DNA from: an uncultured Bacteroides sp. | GTDB lineage: Bacteria > Bacteroidota > Bacteroidia > Bacteroidales > Bacteroidaceae | Direction: 5' to 3' | Length of the DNA stretch: 10,896 nucleotides | Assembly: GCF_910586915.1 (NCBI RefSeq) | Contig: NZ_CAJULN010000067.1 | Location: 1-10,896 of the forward strand | Shown here: piece after piece, positions 1-7,311 of the stretch | Position numbering within the stretch: position 1 is the first letter of the stretch | Layout of the letters: each line of letters opens with the position of its first letter | Translations under genes and position numbers: made by a program | Notes under the pieces: model-generated | Database searches by the model: none | Told to the model about the DNA's origin: nothing | What the model saw: only the letters and a program-made list of their open reading frames with translations

Positions 1-2416
1 TGGTTATCTTACCACGATAGTTGAATGAAAGTTCCCAACCACGGTTACGCATACAGGCATTGTTGGTTTGGGGTGCTGCAGCTCCAAACATATCGGGGAA
101 CTTCATTCCCGGTCCCAACATATCTTTTGTATCGCGCTGGAAAATATCAAATGTACCGGTCAGTGCATTGTTGAAGAATCCGAAATCAAGACCGATATTC
201 TTGCTTTCCACTTTCTCCCACGTAGTTTTAGGGTCGATAACGCCAGCCGGATTAGTATAGATGTGCCGCCCGTCGGCAAAGATATAACCACCCAGTCCGC
301 CATTAAGTGACATATCGGATGAGAATGTATAAAGCGCCGCATTGGCCTGATTACCCAACAATCCCCACGAAGCACGCAGTTTCAAGTTAGAAACAACATC
401 GGCAGTCGATTCCATAAACCTCTCGCGATGAATGTTCCAGCCTAACGAAATAGAAGGGAAGAATCCCCAACGGTTTCCTTTAGCGAAACGGGAAGAACCA
501 TCGTAACGCCCGTTCACTTCAAGCAAATAACGTCCGTCATAATCGTAGTTAATACGTCCGAAGAATCCGCGTGTAGCCCATCCGTTACGGGTGTCAACCA
601 CCGTCTTATCACCGGTTCCCATCCCAAGATTCGGATTGGAAGTGGAATAGAGTCCGGTAATGGAATTCTTCATCCAACTGTAATCATTGTTTTCTTCCTG
701 ATAACCTGCCATAACTACAAAATTGTGTTTATCGGCAAGCGAAAACATATAATTGGTATAAAGATTAATACTCTGATAACGAGTGGTGGTATAAGCACGG
801 GTAAACTTACCGTCTTGTGCCACACCCATTTCCGCACGAGCAACTTTGGTTAGCGTCACGTTATCTTGTTCATAAATATAGGGAGCCACATTCAACGCTT
901 CATATTCTAAATTCTGTTGTTTATAAGTATAGTCAAAGAAGATAATCCAATCTTTCAACGGCTTTACTTCAAATCCGGTAGTAATATTAAAACGATCACG
1001 CTTTGTATCAGTATAAGTACCGCTCTGCAAATAAGGAATCAAAGAGAGTTCTGTGAAATGACCGTTAGGGTCAACAGCCGATACCGTAGGACGAAAACGT
1101 GCTAAACTATGATAAAAACCTTCACTCAGTCCACCATCCAGTGAGCTGCTCTGACTGAATGGTGTCTTATTATCCGAATGCATAAATTTAGTATTGAATT
1201 TCAGTTTGAGCCATTTGGTAAGTTCGGAGTTAATATTCGCACTTAACGTATATCGTGTATAATCCATATCAGCATAACGCAAGATTCCTTCCTCATTATA
1301 GTATCCACCCGACACATAATACTGTGCTTTCTTACTACCACCACTGAAACTAACATTATGGTTATGCTTAAAGCTATAATTCTTGTAGTGAAGATCAAAA
1401 TAATCAGTGTTGCCTAATCCTTTTTCCGAATTCTCGAAAGCAGCATTCAACGACTGTCCCAGTGTAAGTTCTGCCCAAGGATTCATACTCAACGGATCGC
1501 GCATATATTTTTCCAAATTGGCAATTTTTTCATCACTGTAGGCACGATTAGCAGAGCCAGCATTGGTCACACCGTAGTTCCAAAACTTCACGAAGTCCAA
1601 CGAATTAACCATGTCAGGCAACACGGTCGGAGTACTCCATCCTACTGTACCTTGATAGTTGGTACGCATCTTTCCTTCCGTTCCTTTCTTGGTAGTAACC
1701 AAGATGACACCGTAAGCAGCACGTGCACCATAAATGGCACAAGCAGCAGCATCTTTCAGTACAGAAATATTCTCAATGTCGTTAGGATTGACATCCGACA
1801 GTTCCATTTCTACACCATCTACCAAAATATAAGGATTCGCATTGTTTGCCAAGTTTCCCTGTCCGCGCAAACTCAACGTACCTGAAGCACCTGGTCTTCC
1901 CGAACTGTTGTTGCTGACCTGCAATCCTGGAACCATACCTTGTAAACTTTGGGTAGCATCTACTACAGGACGGGTCTCTAACTCACCACCTTTTACGGAT
2001 GATACGGCACCTGTCAAATTAACCTTCTTCTGTACTCCATAACCTACCACCACAATTTCATCCAAAGTTTGATTATCTTCTTTCAAGGTAATTCTAAGCG
2101 GATTACCGTCCCACACAACTTCTGCATCCACATATCCTACATACGAAACAACAATCACATCGCCTTTTTTCGCATTAGAGATGCTGAAATCTCCGTCTAT
2201 TCCCGTAATAGTTCCATTCGTAGTACCTTTGACTACAACCGACGCGCCAATAACAGTTTCACCATTTTGATCTACTACAACGCCTTTACATACATTGTTC
2301 TGCATCATTGTATGTGCTTCCTGAATTCCAGCGAGAGGAGTTGCCCGCACATATCCGGCATACATTCCGAACAAAAACAACACCGCACTCATTAACTTAA
2401 TCGTTCTTTTTCTCAT
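1..2416 (-). CDS. SusC/RagA-family TonB-dependent outer-membrane receptor (3' end off the left edge)
   Basis: The frame is open without a stop for 805 codons from an ATG at 2414-2416 to the window edge. SusC proteins usually run about 1000-1050 residues, so roughly the last fifth of the barrel is missing. Visible parts: a signal peptide (basic MRKRTIK, hydrophobic residues 8-23, likely cleavage after VRA at residue 25); a carboxypeptidase-regulatory-like beta-sandwich domain at about 44-115; the linker motif LDEIVVVGYG at 119-127; a plug domain at about 125-245 with the family hallmark SVLKDAA...AIYGARAAYGVILVTTKKG around 218-245; then barrel strands rich in aromatic and Asn/Thr residues. By family knowledge it sits in the outer membrane, pairs with a SusD-like lipoprotein and imports glycans or other large ligands using TonB energy. 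No STN signalling domain precedes the regulatory domain, so direct FecR/ECF-sigma signalling is unlikely. No Shine-Dalgarno is seen. The substrate cannot be told from the sequence. Confidence 0.96.
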   Translation of the reverse strand, partial: MRKRTIKLMSAVLFLFGMYAGYVRATPLAGIQEAHTMMQNNVCKGVVVDQNGETVIGASVVVKGTTNGTITGIDGDFSISNAKKGDVIVVSYVGYVDAEVVWDGNPLRITLKEDNQTLDEIVVVGYGVQKKVNLTGAVSSVKGGELETRPVVDATQSLQGMVPGLQVSNNSSGRPGASGTLSLRGQGNLANNANPYILVDGVEMELSDVNPNDIENISVLKDAAACAIYGARAAYGVILVTTKKGTEGKMRTNYQGTVGWSTPTVLPDMVNSLDFVKFWNYGVTNAGSANRAYSDEKIANLEKYMRDPLSMNPWAELTLGQSLNAAFENSEKGLGNTDYFDLHYKNYSFKHNHNVSFSGGSKKAQYYVSGGYYNEEGILRYADMDYTRYTLSANINSELTKWLKLKFNTKFMHSDNKTPFSQSSSLDGGLSEGFYHSLARFRPTVSAVDPNGHFTELSLIPYLQSGTYTDTKRDRFNITTGFEVKPLKDWIIFFDYTYKQQNLEYEALNVAPYIYEQDNVTLTKVARAEMGVAQDGKFTRAYTTTRYQSINLYTNYMFSLADKHNFVVMAGYQEENNDYSWMKNSITGLYSTSNPNLGMGTGDKTVVDTRNGWATRGFFGRINYDYDGRYLLEVNGRYDGSSRFAKGNRWGFFPSISLGWNIHRERFMESTADVVSNLKLRASWGLLGNQANAALYTFSSDMSLNGGLGGYIFADGRHIYTNPAGVIDPKTTWEKVESKNIGLDFGFFNNALTGTFDIFQRDTKDMLGPGMKFPDMFGAAAPQTNNACMRNRGWELSFNYRGKIT

Positions 2417-2447
2417 ACGTAAAAAATTTAAGGAATTATTAAATTGA

Positions 2448-2484
2448 CTAATAGTATTGAACATGAAATTCAATAATGTATTAG
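2448..2484 (-). other. Leader stem-loop upstream of the susC-like start codon
   Basis: Two nested inverted repeats form one interrupted stem. The inner pair is TATTGAA (2455-2461) with TTCAATA (2469-2475) and a 7-nt loop. The outer pair is CTAATA (2448-2453) with TATTAG (2479-2484). Together they give 13 base pairs around a small asymmetric internal loop, ending about 31 nt before the ATG. No T-run follows on the minus strand, so it is not a normal terminator. It could affect mRNA stability or be a site for a small RNA or RNA-binding protein; that is inference. Confidence 0.35.
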
Positions 2485-2517
2485 CTCTAAATTTTCACAA
2501 ACCATATTAATTGATTT

Positions 2518-2553
2518 ATTAAATGATTCTTTTTAAAAATTAATTCATTTAAT
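2518..2553 (-). other. Hairpin at the predicted 5' end of the susC-like mRNA
   Basis: ATTAAATGA at 2518-2526 and TCATTTAAT at 2545-2553 form a perfect 9-bp inverted repeat with an 18-nt loop. The loop contains a further T5/A5 self-complementary stretch. If transcription starts near 2551-2553, the stem would sit at the very 5' end of the transcript, a place where stems often protect mRNA from decay. The stem is all A-T apart from one G-C pair, so its stability is modest. Confidence 0.35.
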
Positions 2554-2557
2554 GGTG

Positions 2558-2588
2558 CAAATATATATTTAATTCAAATATAACCAAT
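2558..2588 (-). promoter_or_regulatory. Candidate sigma-ABfr promoter of the susC-like gene
   Basis: Read on the minus strand, 2565-2558 is TATATTTG, an exact TAnnTTTG -7 element. Nineteen bases upstream, 2588-2585 reads ATTG, three of four matches to the -33 TTTG. The 19-bp spacing equals that of the strong tig promoter in this window. Transcription would begin near 2551-2553, giving a leader of about 135 nt. A second TATATTTG lies at 2582-2575 but has no -33 partner at the right distance. AT-rich DNA gives chance matches, so this is a moderate call. Confidence 0.5.
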
Positions 2589-2594
2589 AGCTTT

Positions 2595-2618
2595 TATGCA
2601 TAATATTTTCTATGCATA
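2595..2618. promoter_or_regulatory. Twin 8-bp palindromes upstream of the susC promoter
   Basis: The perfect palindrome TATGCATA occurs twice, at 2595-2602 and 2611-2618, 16 bp centre to centre, immediately upstream of the candidate -33 element at 2585-2588. Paired short palindromes in this place look like the binding site of a dimeric activator, for instance one controlling the polysaccharide-utilisation locus that the SusC-like gene implies. The repeat and its position are seen directly; the operator role is inference, and no regulator gene lies in the window. Confidence 0.35.
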
Positions 2619-2812
2619 ACATTAAAACAGTAATTGAATGATGTAAATTTAAACAAACTTTACGAGAAAAATCGAATGATATTTATAGAAGGTGCATATT
2701 CCAATAAGGCAACAATATGTGTAAATGAAATGTTTTCTAATGAGATTTATTGATATAATATTCTAAAAAAGTTCCGGAAGTTTAAAATTTAGAATTCTTT
2801 TGTCTATAAACA

Positions 2813-2893
2813 AAATAGCTTTCACTAATTTCATCCCAACTATCAAACCTATGTTTTTAAGTTGCTAACGGATGAAACTGATGAAAGCTATTT
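2813..2893 (-). terminator. Long imperfect stem-loop just after recQ, possible terminator
   Basis: The arms 2813-2836 and 2870-2893 match over 24 nt with 21 Watson-Crick pairs. In the minus-strand (recQ) RNA two of the other three positions become G-U wobbles, leaving one mismatch. The stem extends past a 5-nt bulge by CAACT (2837-2841) with AGTTG (2860-2864). It begins 20 nt after the recQ stop codon. The minus-strand sequence after it is T-rich (ATTTTGTTT) but lacks a clean U-run, so it may be a weak terminator, an mRNA 3'-end stabiliser, or the remnant of a small inverted-repeat element. The rest of the 496-bp gap holds only AT-rich sequence and the susC control sites. Confidence 0.5.
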
Positions 2894-2912
2894 AAGTATC
2901 TGTGCAAAAAAT

Positions 2913-5093
2913 TTAGTTAGCCATTTCCGAAATAAACTTGATACGTACCAGGCGAACCTCTTCTTCGGTGAAGTCATCGCCCAACTCGTCAAGCGCATCG
3001 TCAATCTTATCTGTGGTAGATTCCTTGAAATAATCGTAGATGTCGAGCATATGGTCCTCATCCATGATTTCTTCCAGGAAGTAGTCGATGTTCAATTTGG
3101 TTCCCGAATAGACGATGGCTTCCACTTCGTCGAGCAATTCACCGAAATCAATGCCTTTGGAAAGAGCAATGTCGTCCAACGCTACTTTACGGTCGATGGC
3201 TTGGATGATAGCGACCTTCATCTTCGACTTATTGGCAACCGTGCGCACACGTAAGTCTTCGGGGCGCTCTATTTCGTTCTCTTCACAATGACGCTTAATC
3301 AGTTTGCAGAACTCCTCACCGTAGCGTTTTGCCTTTCCGGCACCTACACCGGGAATGTTTTGCAGTTCATCCAACGTCACCGGATAGATGGTAGCCATCG
3401 CTTCCAAAGAGGGGTCTTGGAAAATGACATATGGCGGAACTTCCAACTTCTTGGAGAGTTTCTTCCGCAGGTCTTTCAACATTGAGTAAAGAGCCGGGTC
3501 GACGGCACAAGAACCACCGCCGCGTGTCGGTGCTTCCTCTTCGACCTCTTCAAAGTCGTTGTCTTCGGTTATTTTGAATGATTTCGGCTTCTTCAAGAAC
3601 TTACGTCCTTCTTCGGTCACTTTCAGGAGTCCGTAATTCTCTACATCCTTACTCAAGTAGCCCGCTATCAAAGCTTGACGAATCACTGCATTCCATGTTT
3701 TGTCTTCTTCGCCCATACCAGAACCGAAGACTTCAAGGTCTTCATGCAAATGCGCCTGTATTTCTGAAGTTTCTTTGCCTTGTAGTATGTCTATTATATA
3801 ATCTGCTTTAAAATTTTCTTTCACCGCGATAATCGCTTCAATCACGGTACACAATAATTCTTGAGCCTCCACTTGTTTTTTAGGGTTTAAACAGTTGTCA
3901 CAATTTCCACAATTTTCTTCCGTATATTCTTCGCCGAAATAATGTAGCAACGTCTTGCGTCGGCATACGGAAGATTCGGCATAAGCAGCAGTTTCCAACA
4001 GAAGTTGCTTGCCAATTTCCTGCTCTGCCACAGGTTTTCCTTGCATAAACTTCTCCAGTTTCTGCAAGTCTTTGTTTGTATAAAAGGTTATGCACTGGCC
4101 TTCGCCACCATCTCTGCCGGCACGTCCTGTCTCCTGGTAATATCCTTCCAAACTCTTCGGAATATCGTAGTGAATCACAAACCGCACATCGGGTTTGTCG
4201 ATTCCCATACCGAAAGCGATAGTAGCTACAATGACATCGACTTTCTCCATCAGGAAATCGTCCTGGTTCTTGGTTCTCGCCATCGAGTCCATTCCTGCAT
4301 GATAAGGGCGCGCATTGATACCGTTCGCTTGAAGGATTTCGGCAAGTTCTTCCACTCTTTTCCGGCTCAGGCAATAAATGATACCCGATTTTTCCGGATT
4401 GCTTTTGATATACTTGATGATATCCCGGTCGATATTGGCAGTCTTCGCGCGTACCTCATAATATAGGTTCGGACGGTTGAACGAAGATTTGAAGACTTTG
4501 GCATTTATCATTCCCAAATTCTTCTGGATGTCGTGCTGTACTTTAGGCGTTGCCGTTGCAGTAAGTGCTATCAACGGAGCTTTCCCTATTTCATTGATGA
4601 TAGGACGAATGCGCCGATATTCCGGCCGGAAGTCGTGTCCCCATTCGGAAATACAGTGGGCTTCGTCCACTGCATAGAATGAGATTTTCACAGAACGCAA
4701 GAATTCAACGTTTTCTTCCTTCGTCAACGATTCGGGCGCCACATACAGCAATTTTGTCTTTCCGGCAAGGATGTCCGACTTCACCTGGTCAATAGCACCT
4801 TTATTCAATGAAGAGTTGATAAAATGGGCGATGCCGTCTTCTTCACTGAAATTGCGCATGGCGTCCACCTGATTCTTCATCAAAGCGATGAGCGGTGAAA
4901 TCACGATAGCCGTACCTTCCATCAAGAGCGAAGGCAACTGATAGCATAAGGATTTCCCGCCACCGGTGGGCATCAGCACAAAGGTGTCGTTACCATTGAG
5001 CAAATTCTGAATGATTGTTTCCTGGTTTCCCTTGAACTTATTAAATCCGAAATACTTTTTCAGTTCATCTGTTAAATTAATCTTCCTTGCCAT
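2913..5093 (-). CDS. recQ: ATP-dependent DNA helicase RecQ
   Basis: A 726-residue superfamily-2 3'-5' DNA helicase that unwinds forked and recombination intermediates in DNA repair. Order of parts: motif 0 Gln24; Walker A PTGGGKS at 42-48; DEAH at 143-146 followed by the RecQ aromatic-rich loop (CISEWGHDF); motif III ALTATAT at 176-182; second RecA lobe with motif VI QETGRAGRDG at 320-329; a zinc site with Cys377, Cys395, Cys398 and Cys401; a winged-helix domain to about 500; an HRDC domain at about 533-605. About 120 further residues follow, ending in a very acidic stretch. E. coli RecQ has about 609 residues, so this extra tail is a feature of the longer type, perhaps a helix-turn-helix-like domain. 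The ATG at 5091-5093 puts motif 0 at the usual distance. It shares strand with clpX but is separated by 169 bp holding a candidate promoter of its own. Confidence 0.97.
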   Translation of the reverse strand: MARKINLTDELKKYFGFNKFKGNQETIIQNLLNGNDTFVLMPTGGGKSLCYQLPSLLMEGTAIVISPLIALMKNQVDAMRNFSEEDGIAHFINSSLNKGAIDQVKSDILAGKTKLLYVAPESLTKEENVEFLRSVKISFYAVDEAHCISEWGHDFRPEYRRIRPIINEIGKAPLIALTATATPKVQHDIQKNLGMINAKVFKSSFNRPNLYYEVRAKTANIDRDIIKYIKSNPEKSGIIYCLSRKRVEELAEILQANGINARPYHAGMDSMARTKNQDDFLMEKVDVIVATIAFGMGIDKPDVRFVIHYDIPKSLEGYYQETGRAGRDGGEGQCITFYTNKDLQKLEKFMQGKPVAEQEIGKQLLLETAAYAESSVCRRKTLLHYFGEEYTEENCGNCDNCLNPKKQVEAQELLCTVIEAIIAVKENFKADYIIDILQGKETSEIQAHLHEDLEVFGSGMGEEDKTWNAVIRQALIAGYLSKDVENYGLLKVTEEGRKFLKKPKSFKITEDNDFEEVEEEAPTRGGGSCAVDPALYSMLKDLRKKLSKKLEVPPYVIFQDPSLEAMATIYPVTLDELQNIPGVGAGKAKRYGEEFCKLIKRHCEENEIERPEDLRVRTVANKSKMKVAIIQAIDRKVALDDIALSKGIDFGELLDEVEAIVYSGTKLNIDYFLEEIMDEDHMLDIYDYFKESTTDKIDDALDELGDDFTEEEVRLVRIKFISEMAN

Positions 5094-5164
5094 CTTAACT
5101 TAGGTTGTTTTATTCAGTTCATGGTTTAACTTTAAGTAAGCTCTCTTTTTTCGAGAGGGCCAAA

Positions 5165-5195
5165 CAAAGTTATAAACAACTTCGTAATTACCAAG
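5165..5195 (-). promoter_or_regulatory. Candidate sigma-ABfr promoter of recQ
   Basis: On the minus strand 5172-5165 reads TAACTTTG, an exact TAnnTTTG -7 element. After a 19-bp spacer, 5195-5192 reads CTTG, three of four matches to the -33 TTTG. Transcription would start near 5158, about 65 nt before the recQ ATG, right at a small hairpin (CTCTC 5141-5145 with GAGAG 5153-5157). No convincing terminator for clpX is seen in the gap 5094-5262, so recQ may also be reached by read-through. Confidence 0.5.
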
Positions 5196-5262
5196 CAAAA
5201 TGTGACTAATATTTTCAAGAAAATACAGAATCATTCAAAATCGGCCGTATGATGCTTTGATT

Positions 5263-6507
5263 TCAGGCGGTTTGCAAACGTGCTATATTCGCTTTTTCCA
5301 GTTGATGTTTCGCATACTCGAGCGTCACCTCATACTCACTTTTGCTCTCGGAAGGGATTTCAAACATGACATCCATCATGATTGTCTCCACGATAGAGCG
5401 CAACCCACGGGCACCGAGCTTGTATTCTACCGCTTTGTCTACGATATATTCGAAAACAGCGTCTTCAAATGTGAGCTTGATGTTGTCCATTTCAAACAGT
5501 TTGACGTATTGTTTGATGATAGAGTTTTTGGGTTCGGTAAGGATGGCACGAAGCGCGTTACGGTCCAGCGGATTGAGATAAGTGAGCACCGGAAGACGGC
5601 CGATAATCTCAGGAATCAGTCCGAATGACTTCAAATCCTGGGGAGCGATGTACTGCATCATGTTGCTCTTGTCGATGACGGCCGTGTTCTGCGAAGCGGT
5701 GTATCCTACGACGTGTGTGTTCAGCCGTTGTGCTATTTTCTTCTCAATACCGTCGAAAGCACCTCCGCAAATGAAGAGGATGTTCTTGGTATTGACCGGT
5801 ATCATCTTCTGGTCGGGATGTTTGCGTCCCCCCTGAGGAGGAACATTCACCACGGAGCCTTCGAGCAGTTTCAACAAGCCCTGCTGTACGCCTTCACCGC
5901 TCACATCGCGCGTGATGGAGGGGTTGTCTCCCTTGCGGGCAATCTTGTCGATTTCGTCGATAAAGACAATGCCGCGTTCTGCTTCGGCCACATTATAATC
6001 GGCCACTTGGAGCAAACGGGTCAGAATGCTTTCAATATCTTCACCCACATAACCGGCTTCCGTCAGCACCGTAGCGTCTACGATGGTAAAGGGTACGTGC
6101 AGCAACTTGGCGATGGTACGTGCCAGCAAGGTCTTTCCGGTTCCGGTGCTACCTACCATGATGATGTTGGACTTTTCAATCTCCACATCGTCGCCGCTGC
6201 CTTTTTGCAACAACCGTTTATAATGGTTATAGACCGATACGGAAAGGAAGCGTTTCGCATCGTCCTGTCCGATTACATATTGGTCGATAAATTTCTTGAT
6301 TTCTACCGGTTTGGGTAGTTCTTTTAAATTGAGTTTGGTAGTTTCGGCGCTTTTCTTGCCTTCGCCCAATGCTTCTTGGGTAATCTCGTAAGCCTGGGTG
6401 GTGCAACTGTCGCAAATGCAGCCGTTCAGTCCCGTTATAAGGAAACTGACTTCATTTTCCGACCGTCCGCAGAAACTACACTTTTTCTTTGTCCTTGAAT
6501 CAGCCAT
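5263..6507 (-). CDS. clpX: ATP-dependent Clp protease ATP-binding subunit ClpX
   Basis: A 414-residue AAA+ unfoldase; as a hexamer it recognises tagged substrates, unfolds them and threads them into ClpP. The N-terminal zinc-binding domain has Cys10, Cys13, Cys32 and Cys35. The AAA+ core shows Walker A GSTGTGKT at 119-126, the substrate-gripping pore loop GYVG at 152-155, Walker B IVFIDE at 180-185, the RKH loop at 228-230 and the sensor-2 region GARGLR near the C-terminus. The ClpP-docking loop, IGF in E. coli at 268-270, reads VGY here at 267-269. The ATG at 6505-6507 lies 2 nt after the clpP stop codon, which suggests one transcript with coupled translation. No Shine-Dalgarno is visible apart from an A-rich stretch inside the end of clpP. 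Confidence 0.98.
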   Translation of the reverse strand: MADSRTKKKCSFCGRSENEVSFLITGLNGCICDSCTTQAYEITQEALGEGKKSAETTKLNLKELPKPVEIKKFIDQYVIGQDDAKRFLSVSVYNHYKRLLQKGSGDDVEIEKSNIIMVGSTGTGKTLLARTIAKLLHVPFTIVDATVLTEAGYVGEDIESILTRLLQVADYNVAEAERGIVFIDEIDKIARKGDNPSITRDVSGEGVQQGLLKLLEGSVVNVPPQGGRKHPDQKMIPVNTKNILFICGGAFDGIEKKIAQRLNTHVVGYTASQNTAVIDKSNMMQYIAPQDLKSFGLIPEIIGRLPVLTYLNPLDRNALRAILTEPKNSIIKQYVKLFEMDNIKLTFEDAVFEYIVDKAVEYKLGARGLRSIVETIMMDVMFEIPSESKSEYEVTLEYAKHQLEKANIARLQTA

Positions 6508-6509
6508 GT

Positions 6510-7172
6510 TTATTTTTTAATCAATACCTCATCAATCATACCGTATTCTTTGGCTTCCTGGGCTGTCATCCAGTAGTCGCGGTCTGAGTCGGCCCATACT
6601 TTGTCGAAGTCCGTATGCGAGTGTTCGGCAATAATCGTATAAAGTTCTTTCTTCAGTTTCTGAATCTCGCGGGCTGTGATTTCAATGTCCGAAGCCTGTC
6701 CCTGGGCACCTCCCATCGGCTGGTGAATCATCACGCGCGAATGCGGCAACGCTGAACGTTTGCCTTCGGCACCCGCCACCAACAAGACAGCCGCCATTGA
6801 AGCTGCCATACCGGTGCAGATGGTGGCAACATCGCTTGAGATAAATTGCATGGTATCGTAAATACCCAGTCCGGCGTACACACTTCCGCCCGGAGAGTTG
6901 ATATAGATAGAAATATCTTTGCCCGAGTCTACGGAATCCAGATACAGCAGTTGCGCCTGGAGCGTATTTGCCGTATAATCATCGACCTGTGTACCAAGAA
7001 AAATAATGCGATCCATCATCAAACGGGAGAAAACGTCGAGCTGGGTAACATTCAACTGTCTTTCTTCCAAAATATAGGGATTCAAATATCCGGCCTGCGA
7101 TTTTATCACATCATCCAATACCATGCCATTCATTCCTAAATGCTTGGTCGCGTATTTTCTAAAATCATCCAT
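6510..7172 (-). CDS. clpP: ATP-dependent Clp protease proteolytic subunit ClpP
   Basis: A 220-residue serine peptidase of family S14 that forms the double-heptamer chamber degrading proteins delivered by ClpX. The catalytic triad is visible: Ser125 in GMAASMAA, His150 in RVMIHQPMGG, and Asp199 in SDRDYWMTA. The oxyanion region SPGGSV is at 93-98. The frame is open further upstream to an ATG at 7319, but the start at 7172 is preferred: it has an AAAGGA ribosome site at 7181-7186, gives the normal family length, and the extra 49 residues would be translated from the intergenic terminator region. The N-terminus is about 14 residues longer than in E. coli up to the conserved FSRL segment and lacks its RGER motif. 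Upstream lies the tig terminator and no clear promoter; downstream clpX follows after 2 nt. Confidence 0.97.
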   Translation of the reverse strand: MDDFRKYATKHLGMNGMVLDDVIKSQAGYLNPYILEERQLNVTQLDVFSRLMMDRIIFLGTQVDDYTANTLQAQLLYLDSVDSGKDISIYINSPGGSVYAGLGIYDTMQFISSDVATICTGMAASMAAVLLVAGAEGKRSALPHSRVMIHQPMGGAQGQASDIEITAREIQKLKKELYTIIAEHSHTDFDKVWADSDRDYWMTAQEAKEYGMIDEVLIKK

Positions 7173-7244
7173 GTAAATTTTCCTTTCTTCAAATTTAAAA
7201 CAAATGTGGGCACAAAGGAACGAAAAAGAATACAGAGACACAAC

Positions 7245-7279
7245 AAAAAAACACAGAGTTTTATAAAAACTCTGTGTTT
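7245..7279 (-). terminator. Intrinsic terminator after tig
   Basis: Positions 7249-7262 and 7266-7279 form a perfect 14-bp stem around a 3-nt loop. On the minus strand this is followed at once by seven T (the A-run 7245-7251, partly inside the stem). The stem begins 33 nt past the tig stop codon and ends about 70 nt before the clpP start. This is the standard form of a Rho-independent terminator and would stop or reduce tig transcription before clpP. Confidence 0.85.
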
Positions 7280-7311
7280 CTATGACTTTATAATCTATCC
7301 GGTCCGAACGA

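Noticed and set aside
2575..2582. Second exact TAnnTTTG on the minus strand upstream of the susC-like gene
   Set aside because: No TTTG-like -33 is found 19-21 bp upstream, while the neighbouring copy has one.
5141..5157. CTCTC/GAGAG hairpin as a clpX terminator
   Set aside because: The stem has only 5 bp and no T-run follows on the minus strand. It more likely lies at the start of the recQ transcript.
7190..7197. TAAATTTG on the minus strand as a clpP -7 element
   Set aside because: It is only 18 bp before the clpP ATG, so the start of transcription would fall inside the ribosome site. The nearest TTTG is at a 15-bp spacing instead of 19.
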